Assembly: GCF_022347545.1 (NCBI RefSeq)
Contig: NZ_JAKREW010000001.1
Coordinates: 124,001 to 188,000 of the forward strand
Direction: 5' to 3'
DNA from: Terribium retamae
Lineage (GTDB): Bacteria > Pseudomonadota > Alphaproteobacteria > Rhizobiales > Rhizobiaceae
DNA length: 64,000 nucleotides
The translations under genes were made by a program, and so were the position numbers. The stretch's first letter is position 1. Each line of letters begins with the position of its first letter. Below, piece by piece: positions 55,897-64,000 of this stretch. The notes beneath the pieces are model-generated. The model worked only from the letters and a program-made list of their open reading frames with translations, did not search any database and was not told the origin of the DNA.

Positions 55897-56472
55897 ATGC
55901 GTATCCTGCGCGCCAGCGACTACCGGTCCATGCCGTGGAAGAACGGCGGCGGCGTGACGACGGAGATCGCCGTCTCGCCGCACGGCGCCGGACTTGACGG
56001 TTTCGACTGGCGCGTCTCCATGGCACGCGTTGAAACCGGTGGACCTTTTTCGGTTTTCACCGGTATCGATCGCACACTTTCCATTCTGGACGGCGAGGGT
56101 ATGCGGCTTGCAATCGCCGGTCGCGAGCCGGTCGAGCTGACGCGTTCCAGTGAGCCTCTGTTCTTCCCCGCCGACGCAGCCACCGAAGCTTTGCTGCTGG
56201 CAGGGCCTATCACGGATCTCAACGTGATGACCCGCCGCGGACGCGCGCGACACACCGTCCGCCGCATCTCGCTGTCCACATCGCTTGATTTAGTCACCGA
56301 TGCCGACACGACGCTGATCCTCTGTGATGAGGGATGCGTCAGCAGCGACGAATCACCCTCTGCCGGGCTCGGCGCTCGCGATACGCTGTGGCTTGATGGA
56401 GTCGGGCAGGCGGTTCGTCTGCAACCGCAGCCGCATGCGGTACTTTTCCTGATCGCCATCCAAAACGATTAA
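55897..56472 (+). CDS. hutD: HutD family protein
   Basis: 191 residues of the HutD/Ves cupin family, associated with histidine catabolism and thought to limit urocanate accumulation or bind formylglutamate. Features are YRSMPWKNGGGVTTEIAVSP, FDWRVSMARVETGGPFSVFTGIDR and LDGEGMRL. The ATG at 55897 follows the hutU stop by five bases. Last gene of the hut operon; no clear terminator is seen before ndvB. Confidence 0.9.
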   Translation: MRILRASDYRSMPWKNGGGVTTEIAVSPHGAGLDGFDWRVSMARVETGGPFSVFTGIDRTLSILDGEGMRLAIAGREPVELTRSSEPLFFPADAATEALLLAGPITDLNVMTRRGRARHTVRRISLSTSLDLVTDADTTLILCDEGCVSSDESPSAGLGARDTLWLDGVGQAVRLQPQPHAVLFLIAIQND

Positions 56473-56751
56473 AGGTTGATTCTAAGCGTTATTGGACCTG
56501 GCTCGAAATATCGGGCCGGGCGGTTGCGCTATCACGAAATTGCCTGAATTCTTGCCATTCGCTTCTCCCCGTTGTGAGTACAAGCGCGAGTATCGAGGTT
56601 GTCGGGGCGGGAATGACCGCTAATCTTGACGGGAAGACAAACAAGCTCGTCCGACCCGCTTTGCTATGCAACCAATCACCTGTAAATCGATGTTGAAAAC
56701 CGGGAACGATACGGGCGCGCCGCGACCGACACCCTTCGCACGGATTATTTG

Positions 56752-59700
56752 ATGAATATTCAAACCACCCCCGCCGAAGTCCGGAACGCCACCGCGCGTT
56801 TCCCCGCTGCAGCGGAAGAGCCGATCAGGTCCCAGTTCCTGCCTGAGGAGCGGCTACGGGCTTTGGGTGAGAGCCTGGCCAAGGGTGACATTTCCGATCT
56901 TGCGGGGCTGCGGCCCTTCGACTTCCAGAAGCGTATCCGCGAGAGCGCCAAGAAGATCCTCGAAGTCTACAGGCTGACCAATGTCGCCCAGGCAAGGGGC
57001 GAGACGGTGACGCCGGCTGCGCAATGGCTGCTCGACAACAACTATCTGGTCGAGGAGACGATCTATCAGATCAAGCGCGACTTGCCGCGCCGATTTTATC
57101 GGCAACTGCCCACGCTGAAGCTTTCCGACGGCACGGACGTGCCGCGGGCGCTTGCATTGGCTTGGGCCTATGTTGCCCATTCGGACAGTTCCGTCTCCGC
57201 GCAGATGTTCAAGGCGATCGTGGAGGGCTTCCAGTCGATCGAACCGATGAAGATTGGTGAGATCTGGGCCCTGCCTTCGCTGTTGCGTTTCGTTTTGATC
57301 GAGAACCTCCGCCGGTTGGCCGTCAGGGTCAATCGTTCACGCGACATGCGCCTGATCGCCAATGACGTCGCCGACCGGGTCCTCTCCTCAGCGGACAGCG
57401 CCGACCGCGAGGACATCCTTACCAAATACCAGTCCCAGGCCAGTGACACATCCTTTGCCACGCAGCTTCTCTACCGCCTGCGCGACGGTTCGCAGAATGC
57501 GGGCCGGGCGTTGGAATGGCTTGAGACCGAGTTGGAAAAACACGGCACCGATGCGGAAAAGGTCACCATTGCCGAGCATCAGACGTTGTCGAGCGGTAAC
57601 GTCACCACCGGCAATATCATTCGTGGCCTTCGCCTCATCAACGACATCGACTGGACGGTCTGGTTCGAAGGCGTCAGTCGCATCGACGCGTTGCTGCGCG
57701 AGCGCACCAATTTCAGTGAACTCGATTTTCCTTCCCGCGACCAGTACCGCACGGAAATCGAAGACCTGGCCAAGCGTTCAAAGCAATCGGAATATGCGGT
57801 AGCTGAGAAGGCGACTGACCTTGCGGACGCCGCCAGGCAGGCGGCCGGCGAAGTCGCTGATGTCGCCGATACCACGGACATCGGGTTTTTCCTGGTCGGT
57901 TCGCGCCGCCTCGAGCTTGAAAAGGCGATCGGCTATTCGCCGAGTCTGGCGCGCCGCTTCCTGCGCGGTTTCCGCAAGACCGGTTGGCTTGGCATTGTAC
58001 TGCCGGTCTTCCTGCTCACCATGCTGCTCCTGTGGATGACCGGCAACGCGCTGGCCGCCCTCGGTTTGCCGATATGGGGCATCACGCTGATGCTGGTGCT
58101 GTTCGCGGTGCCGGCGAGCGAAGGCGCACTTGCCTTCTTCAACACGGTGGTGCTGCTGTTCCTGAAGCCGACCCGCCTGGTTGGTTATGAATACAAGGAC
58201 GGTATCCCGGCGGAAGCGCGGACGCTGGTGGTGGTGCCATCGCTCATCGGATCGAGAGATGATGTCGAGGAGAATGTCCGCAATATCGAAGTCCATCACC
58301 TGGCCAACATGTCTGGCGAGTTGCACTTCGCGCTGCTTTCGGACTGGCCGGACAGTAAATCTGAAATCGGTGGAAACGACACGGAAATCCTGGACTTCGC
58401 CCGTAGCCAGATCGCCGAACTCAACCAACGCTATCCGGCTGAAGGCGCACCGCGCTTCTACCTGCTGCACCGCCGCCGGCTATACAATCCCGCCCAGGGC
58501 CGCTGGATGGGCTGGGAGCGCAAGCGCGGCAAGCTGCACGAACTGAATCTCCTGCTGCGCGGCGACAAGGACACCACCTTCCTGCCGCTCGAAACACCGC
58601 TGCCGGAAAATGTCGTGCACGTCATGACGCTGGACGCCGACACGCGCACGACGCGCGACGCCGTCGCCAAGCTGATCGGCAAGATGTGCCACCCGATGAA
58701 CAGGCCGCACTTCGATCCGGCAAAACGGCGCGTTACCGCCGGTTATGCGATCATGCAGCCGCGCATCACGCCTTCGCTCACCACCGGTGACGAAGCCTCG
58801 TTCTTCCAGCGCGTGTTTTCGGCCAACCGCGGCCTCGATCCTTACGTGTTTGCCGTATCCGATCTCTACCAGGACGTGTTCGGTGACGGCTCGTTCACCG
58901 GAAAGGGTCTCTATCACGTCGACGCCTTCGAGGCGTCGCTGAAAGGGCGGATCGAGGAGAATACGGTTCTCAGTCACGACCTTCTCGAAGGCGCATTGGC
59001 GCGTTCGGCATTGGTCACCGACGTCGAGTTGGTGGAGGATTATCCGACGCGATACTGGGTCGATGCCTCTCGTAACCACCGCTGGGCACGCGGCGACTGG
59101 CAGCTTCTGCCTTTCATTTTCGACCCGCGCTCCGGCGTGCCGGCGCTGTCGCGCTGGAAGATGATCGACAATCTGCGTCGCTCACTCACCCCGATCTTCT
59201 GGGTGATGGCTGCAATTGCAGGTTGGACCCTGCTGCCCTTCACGCAGGCCGCGCAGTGGCAGGCACTGTTGATCCTGACGCTGTTCATGGCGCCGACCTT
59301 CGACATCGTGAATGCGATCATCCCGAAAAACCGCGACGCCACGCCGCGCGGTCACTTCTCGGCGCTGGTGCATGACATCGCCTTCGGAACGGCAATGGTA
59401 GCGCTGAAGATCGTATTGATGGCGCACCAGGCCTGGATGATGGGAGATGCCATCATCCGCACACTCTACCGCCTGTTCGTCAGCCGCAAGAACATGCTGG
59501 AATGGCGTACGGCCTCGCAAGCGCATCAGGGCAGCGGCAACGGCGTTGCCTCTTATTACAGCCTGATGTGGGGAGCGGTGATCATCGGTGCGGTTGGCCT
59601 CGCCATTCCGGTCTTCGACGACTCGACCGGTGCTTTCGTTGCCTTTGCCTTCGCGTTGTTCTGGATCGGGTCTCCGGCTTTCGCCTGGCTGGTCAGCCGG

Positions 59701-62700
59701 TCCGCCGAAACCGAGGATAGGTTGCATCTCCTGCCGCAGGACGTGCATGCTCTGCGCGTCGCTGCTCGCCGCACCTGGCATTATTTCGAAAACTTCGTTA
59801 CCGCCGAGCATCACCACCTGCCGCCGGACAACTTCCAGGAAAATCCGAAGCCGATCGTTGCCGCGCGCACTTCACCTACGAATATCGGCGTTTACCTGCT
59901 TTCGGTGGTTTCAGCCCGCGATTTCGGCTGGATCAGCCTCTCCGAGGCGATTGCCCGTATCGACGCGACCGTATCGACCATCGAGCGCATGGAGCGCAGC
60001 CGCGGCCATCTCTACAACTGGTACGAGACGACCACGCTGAACCCTTTGCGGCCGACCTACATCTCGGCCGTCGACAGCGGCAATCTTGCCGGCCATCTGG
60101 TGACTGTGGCGGCAACCTGTACTGAGTGGGCAGAAGCGCCTTCCGTGCACCTGCACGGTGATGTCGAGGGCGTTCTCGACACCGTTGCGATCCTGAACGA
60201 GAGCCTGGACCAATTGCCGGACGATCGTCGCCAGCTTCGCCCGTTGCGCCAGCGTTTGGCCGACCGTCTCGACGGCATGCGTCGCGCCGTGCGGACCATC
60301 AAGGCGCAACCGGAAATGGCATCGGCCCGGACGGTCAACCTGACCGTACTGGCAGGAGAAATCCGTAAACTCGCCGCAGCCATCCATGCTGAAGCGAAGT
60401 CGACGGCCAGCGACATCATTGTCGATTGGGCAGCCCGTCTGGAGGCTACCTGCGAAGCACATGTGCAGGACGCGCAGGCCGACGAGAAGGCGGTCGAGGC
60501 AATGCGTGCGAAGCTGCTCGAATTGCATGAGCGTACTCGCCGTTATGCATTCGAGATGGAGTTCGGCTTCCTGCTGCGACAGGACCGTAAGTTGCTCTCG
60601 ATCGGCTACCGCGTCGAGGAGCGCCAGCTCGACGAGGCCTGCTACGACCTGCTTGCCTCGGAGTGCCGCCTGACCAGCCTTTTCGCCATCGCCAAGGGTG
60701 ACCTGCCGACCGAACATTGGTTCCGCCTCGGTCGTCCCATCGTCGAACTGGGCTACCGCGGCGCGCTGATGTCGTGGTCCGGCTCGATGTTCGAATATCT
60801 GATGCCGCCGCTCGTCATGAAGGAACCGCAGGGTTCGATCCTCAACCAGACCAGCCATTTGATCATCAAGCGGCAGATCCAATATGGCCGTTCGAAGGGC
60901 GTGCCATGGGGCATTTCGGAAGCGGCCTACAATGCCCGCGACCGTGAAATGAACTATCAATATACCAATTTCGGTGTGCCGGGCCTGGGCCTGAAACGTG
61001 GTCTCGGTCAGAACACGGTGATTGCCCCCTATGCGACGATCCTCAGTGCGCAGTTCCTGCCGCGCGAAGCCGTCGCAAACCTGAAACGCCTCGAGGAGAT
61101 CGGCGCACTCGGCAGGCATGGCTATTACGATGCTGTCGACTTCACGCCACAGCGCGTGCCGGAAGGCGCAAAGTGCGCGGTGGTGCAGAACTATTTCGCG
61201 CACCATTCCGGCATGTCGATCGCAGCCATCGCCGACGCCGTCTTCGAAGGACGTCTGCGTGATCGCTTCCACAGCGATCCGGTCATCGAATCCGCCGAGC
61301 TGCTGCTGCAGGAAAAGGCGCCGCGTGAAATTCCAGCCGACACCGTACGCACCGACGCCGAGGAGCAGGCGGTCGCCGACGAGACCGAGGCGCAGAACCC
61401 CGACACCCGCGTCGTGCTCGACCCGGCATGGGCCTTGCGCGCCACCAACCTGATGTCGAATGGTCGCTACTCCGTAATGGTGACCGCGACCGGTTCGGGG
61501 TATTCGCGCTGGGGCGATTTCGCTGTAACGCGCTGGCAGCCGGATCCGACCGAGGACCGGCTTGGTTCCTACATCTTCCTGCGCGACGCCGACACAGGCG
61601 ACTGGTGGTCTGCGACCGTCGAGCCGAAACGCGCAGCGGGCGAAATCGCGCAGGCGCAGTTCTCTGATGACAAGGCGACCTTCATCAAGACCGTTCATTC
61701 GCTGCGCTCGGAGGTGGAGTGCATCGTCATCTCGGAGGGCAATGGCGAGGGCAGGCGGGTCACGCTCTACAATGACGGTGCAACGGACCGGCATATCGAG
61801 GTGACCTCCTTCGCCGAGCTCGTACTCGGCCAGGAAGCCGCAGACTACGCGCATCCCGCTTTCTCCAAGATGTTCGTGGAAACCGAGATCGCACCGAACA
61901 ACAATGCGATCTTCGCCACGCGCCGCAAGCGGGATGCGGGTGATCCCGATATTGCCGCCGCGCATTTCGTGACCGATCCATCCGGCTTCGCCCGGGATGG
62001 CGAGGCCGAAACCGATCGGCGAGCCTTCCTCGGCCGTGGGCGCACCATCGCAGATGCTGCTGCCTTCGACCCCGATGCGCGGCTGGGCGGCCATGCCGGG
62101 TTCACCCTGGATCCCGTTGCCGTATTGCGGCGGCGCGTCCGCGTACCCGCAAACAAGAAGGTATCGCTCACGTTCTGGACGGTGGTCGGCACGAATCGCA
62201 ACGAACTGGAAGAAGCGATTGCGCGGCTTGACCATGCCGAAAGCTTCGCGCGTCAGTCGATGCTGGCCTGGACGCGTTCACAGGTACAGACACGCCATAT
62301 GGGGCTGAGCCTGACGGATGCCTCCATCGTGCAGAAACTGGCGCGGTATCTGATCTATCCGGATCCATTCCTGCGCTTACCGTCGGACGCTGTCGCTTCC
62401 GGCCTCGGACGTCAGTCCAGCCTGTGGCCTACCAGCATTTCGGGCGATTTCCCGATCTTTGCGGTCCGTATCGGCGACGTTGCCGATCTGGAGATCGTTG
62501 CAGAAGCGTTGCGCTTCCAGGAGTATATGCGTGCCCGTGGCATGACGGCCGATCTCGTCATCGTCAACGAGCAGGCATCCTCCTATGTGCAGGATCTGCA
62601 GCAGGCGATCGACGCCCTTTGCGAAAACAGCAGGCTGCGGGGCAACGAGTTCGGTTCGCGACAACACATCTTCGCGGTGCGTCGCGATCTCATGGATGAA

Positions 62701-64000
62701 ACCACTTACAAGACGCTGCTGGCGGTCGCGCGCGTCGTGCTGCACACCCGCAATGGTACGATCTTCGATCAGATCGAACGTGCCGAGACGGCAGCCCTTC
62801 AGGCTCGCGACACCCTACATCCGGGTGGCGCGGCTGTTCTGCGAGAGTCCGCGGTACCCGCGCCGCGCAAGTCGGCCCGAAACGACAACAGGCTGGCTGC
62901 CGACGGAACCGGTCTGGATCATTGGAACGGTTATGGCGGCTTCGAGGGTGACGGCAGGCACTATGTGGTGCGTCTGACAGGTAATCGCTCGACACCGCAG
63001 CCCTGGATCAACGTCATTGCCAACGAGGCATTCGGCTTCCATACCTCAGCTGAAGGCGCGGCCTTCACCTGGAGCCGAAACAGTCGCGACTATCAGTTGA
63101 CGCCGTGGTCGAATGATCCGGTAACCAACCGTCCGGGTGAGGGAATCTACATCCACGATCTCGGCAGCGGCGAGTCTTACTCGCCGACCGCGGCGATGCT
63201 GCGGGATCCGGCCATGGTCTACGAAACCTGGCACGGGCAGGGTTTCTCGACATTCCGTACCAAGCGCGGTGCGTTGTCGATGGATCTGACACATGTCGTC
63301 GATCCGACTGATCCTGTTCGTGTCACGCGTCTGCGGGTCCAGAACGCCGGTTCGGCGCCGGTGAAGCTACGTGTCTACGCCTATGCTGAGTGGGTGCTGG
63401 GTAGTCATCGCTCGAAAACGGCTGCAACGATCGTCTCGCAGCGGGACGAAGCAACGGGAGCGCTCTTCGCGCAGAACCCATATGGGCTCGACTTCGGTGA
63501 CCGCGTCGCGTTTCTCGCAAGCGACCGTGAACCTCAGTCGTTCACCGCTGATCGTCAGGAGTTCCTCGGCCGTCATGGTTCGTCGGCTGCACCGCAATCG
63601 GTCATTTCGGGCGCTGCGCTGACCGGTCGTGTCGAGGCCGGTGACGATCCGTGCGCAGCGCTGGCGCGCGACGTCGACATCCCAGCGGGCGGCGATGTCA
63701 CCCTGCTGTGGCTGATGGGCGATGCGGCGTCTCCGGACGAAGCGAGTTCGCTGATCAAGACACATCGCGCCAAGGACTTCGACCAAAGACTGGCCGAAAA
63801 TGAGCGCACCTGGCGCGGCTTCCTCGACACCATTCAAGTCGAGACGCCCGACAAGGCGCTCGATGCCATGGTCAATCATTGGCTGCCCTATCAGGCCTTG
63901 GCCTGCCGCATCCGCGCGCGGTCGGCCTTCTATCAGGCCAGCGGTGCTTTTGGCTTCCGCGACCAATTGCAGGATACGCTCGCCTTGCTGGCACATGATC
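56752..64000 (+). CDS. ndvB: Cyclic beta-1,2-glucan synthase, 3'-truncated by window edge
   Basis: About 2416 residues of an expected ~2800. Inner-membrane enzyme that makes, elongates and cyclises periplasmic beta-1,2-glucan, important for osmotic adaptation and host interaction. ATG at 56752, MNIQTTPAEVRNATARFP. The first hydrophobic block is at about residues 410-475. The glycosyltransferase domain (about 490-800) shows VVVPSLIGSRDDVEENVRNIE, the DxD motif TLDADT (Asp628, Asp630), GKGLYHVDAFE, SHDLLEG and RWARGDWQL. More membrane segments cover about 800-1000. A glucoamylase-like middle domain follows at about 1300-1500 (YRGALMSWSGSMFEYLMP; APYATILSAQFLP). The GH94 phosphorylase-like part has started when the window ends (FRDQLQDTLALL). 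Confidence 0.95.
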   Translation, partial: MNIQTTPAEVRNATARFPAAAEEPIRSQFLPEERLRALGESLAKGDISDLAGLRPFDFQKRIRESAKKILEVYRLTNVAQARGETVTPAAQWLLDNNYLVEETIYQIKRDLPRRFYRQLPTLKLSDGTDVPRALALAWAYVAHSDSSVSAQMFKAIVEGFQSIEPMKIGEIWALPSLLRFVLIENLRRLAVRVNRSRDMRLIANDVADRVLSSADSADREDILTKYQSQASDTSFATQLLYRLRDGSQNAGRALEWLETELEKHGTDAEKVTIAEHQTLSSGNVTTGNIIRGLRLINDIDWTVWFEGVSRIDALLRERTNFSELDFPSRDQYRTEIEDLAKRSKQSEYAVAEKATDLADAARQAAGEVADVADTTDIGFFLVGSRRLELEKAIGYSPSLARRFLRGFRKTGWLGIVLPVFLLTMLLLWMTGNALAALGLPIWGITLMLVLFAVPASEGALAFFNTVVLLFLKPTRLVGYEYKDGIPAEARTLVVVPSLIGSRDDVEENVRNIEVHHLANMSGELHFALLSDWPDSKSEIGGNDTEILDFARSQIAELNQRYPAEGAPRFYLLHRRRLYNPAQGRWMGWERKRGKLHELNLLLRGDKDTTFLPLETPLPENVVHVMTLDADTRTTRDAVAKLIGKMCHPMNRPHFDPAKRRVTAGYAIMQPRITPSLTTGDEASFFQRVFSANRGLDPYVFAVSDLYQDVFGDGSFTGKGLYHVDAFEASLKGRIEENTVLSHDLLEGALARSALVTDVELVEDYPTRYWVDASRNHRWARGDWQLLPFIFDPRSGVPALSRWKMIDNLRRSLTPIFWVMAAIAGWTLLPFTQAAQWQALLILTLFMAPTFDIVNAIIPKNRDATPRGHFSALVHDIAFGTAMVALKIVLMAHQAWMMGDAIIRTLYRLFVSRKNMLEWRTASQAHQGSGNGVASYYSLMWGAVIIGAVGLAIPVFDDSTGAFVAFAFALFWIGSPAFAWLVSRSAETEDRLHLLPQDVHALRVAARRTWHYFENFVTAEHHHLPPDNFQENPKPIVAARTSPTNIGVYLLSVVSARDFGWISLSEAIARIDATVSTIERMERSRGHLYNWYETTTLNPLRPTYISAVDSGNLAGHLVTVAATCTEWAEAPSVHLHGDVEGVLDTVAILNESLDQLPDDRRQLRPLRQRLADRLDGMRRAVRTIKAQPEMASARTVNLTVLAGEIRKLAAAIHAEAKSTASDIIVDWAARLEATCEAHVQDAQADEKAVEAMRAKLLELHERTRRYAFEMEFGFLLRQDRKLLSIGYRVEERQLDEACYDLLASECRLTSLFAIAKGDLPTEHWFRLGRPIVELGYRGALMSWSGSMFEYLMPPLVMKEPQGSILNQTSHLIIKRQIQYGRSKGVPWGISEAAYNARDREMNYQYTNFGVPGLGLKRGLGQNTVIAPYATILSAQFLPREAVANLKRLEEIGALGRHGYYDAVDFTPQRVPEGAKCAVVQNYFAHHSGMSIAAIADAVFEGRLRDRFHSDPVIESAELLLQEKAPREIPADTVRTDAEEQAVADETEAQNPDTRVVLDPAWALRATNLMSNGRYSVMVTATGSGYSRWGDFAVTRWQPDPTEDRLGSYIFLRDADTGDWWSATVEPKRAAGEIAQAQFSDDKATFIKTVHSLRSEVECIVISEGNGEGRRVTLYNDGATDRHIEVTSFAELVLGQEAADYAHPAFSKMFVETEIAPNNNAIFATRRKRDAGDPDIAAAHFVTDPSGFARDGEAETDRRAFLGRGRTIADAAAFDPDARLGGHAGFTLDPVAVLRRRVRVPANKKVSLTFWTVVGTNRNELEEAIARLDHAESFARQSMLAWTRSQVQTRHMGLSLTDASIVQKLARYLIYPDPFLRLPSDAVASGLGRQSSLWPTSISGDFPIFAVRIGDVADLEIVAEALRFQEYMRARGMTADLVIVNEQASSYVQDLQQAIDALCENSRLRGNEFGSRQHIFAVRRDLMDETTYKTLLAVARVVLHTRNGTIFDQIERAETAALQARDTLHPGGAAVLRESAVPAPRKSARNDNRLAADGTGLDHWNGYGGFEGDGRHYVVRLTGNRSTPQPWINVIANEAFGFHTSAEGAAFTWSRNSRDYQLTPWSNDPVTNRPGEGIYIHDLGSGESYSPTAAMLRDPAMVYETWHGQGFSTFRTKRGALSMDLTHVVDPTDPVRVTRLRVQNAGSAPVKLRVYAYAEWVLGSHRSKTAATIVSQRDEATGALFAQNPYGLDFGDRVAFLASDREPQSFTADRQEFLGRHGSSAAPQSVISGAALTGRVEAGDDPCAALARDVDIPAGGDVTLLWLMGDAASPDEASSLIKTHRAKDFDQRLAENERTWRGFLDTIQVETPDKALDAMVNHWLPYQALACRIRARSAFYQASGAFGFRDQLQDTLALLAHD

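Noticed and set aside
59911..62235. 774-residue minus-strand open frame within ndvB
   Set aside because: Antisense shadow. The plus-strand frame is ndvB with clear family motifs throughout and no stop up to the window end.

Overview
The window looks like a chromosomal segment of an alphaproteobacterium of the order Hyphomicrobiales (Rhizobiales), most like the Mesorhizobium/Phyllobacteriaceae group. This rests on several lineage markers: a giant apolipoprotein-like polar growth ring protein (GPR/RgsE type), a CckA hybrid kinase, a malic enzyme fused to a phosphotransacetylase-like domain, a cysteine-depleted DksA, a DUF2865 protein and an NdvB-type cyclic beta-1,2-glucan synthase. Base composition is GC-rich and genes are tightly packed on both strands. 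I see no rRNA, tRNA, insertion sequence, prophage or CRISPR array.

Layout. 1-8.8 kb: 3' part of gltX, a secreted DUF2865 protein, maeB, an SDR with an abnormal active site, a UDP-diacylglucosamine-pyrophosphatase-like phosphoesterase, an MFS permease and a dipeptide epimerase. 8.9-13 kb: a four-gene Mla/MCE lipid transporter operon (STAS-fused permease, ATPase, MCE protein, lipoprotein), followed by a frameshifted DUF4440 gene. 13.4-22 kb: the 2462-residue GPR-like protein, read leftward and built largely from exact 29- and 36-residue modules, with a divergent Hpt protein and a [2Fe-2S] ferredoxin. 22-29.9 kb: DHA2 exporter, DUF922 protein, folP-folB-folK, DUF924 protein, KefB/C-type antiporter, and two small exported proteins.

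30-37.8 kb: ycjX-ycjF, a SixA-like phosphatase, dksA, a FliO-like membrane protein, cckA and a ribbon-helix-helix protein. 38-41.6 kb: glyoxalase-fold protein, a two-gene gluconate-dehydrogenase-like oxidoreductase, a small exported protein and a 58-residue ORF. 41.7-44.8 kb: a coupled pair of unassigned hydrolases (alpha/beta-hydrolase-like and SGNH), then an M48 protease immediately downstream of pccB. 46.8-48.3 kb: a DEAD-box helicase with a repetitive basic tail.

48.4-56.5 kb: a complete histidine utilisation locus. hutC and hutF run left; hutI, hutH, hutG, hutU and hutD run right, with a perfect 14-bp palindrome between hutF and hutI that matches the expected HutC operator. HutF plus HutG indicates the route in which formimidoylglutamate is deiminated to formylglutamate and then deformylated. 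56.75-64 kb: about 2416 codons of ndvB, still open at the window edge.

I found no clear defence island or other novel system. The strongest candidates for follow-up are the modular GPR repeat architecture, the two-hydrolase cassette at 41.7-43.7 kb, the SDR lacking its catalytic Tyr and Lys, and the unannotated 58-residue ORF.
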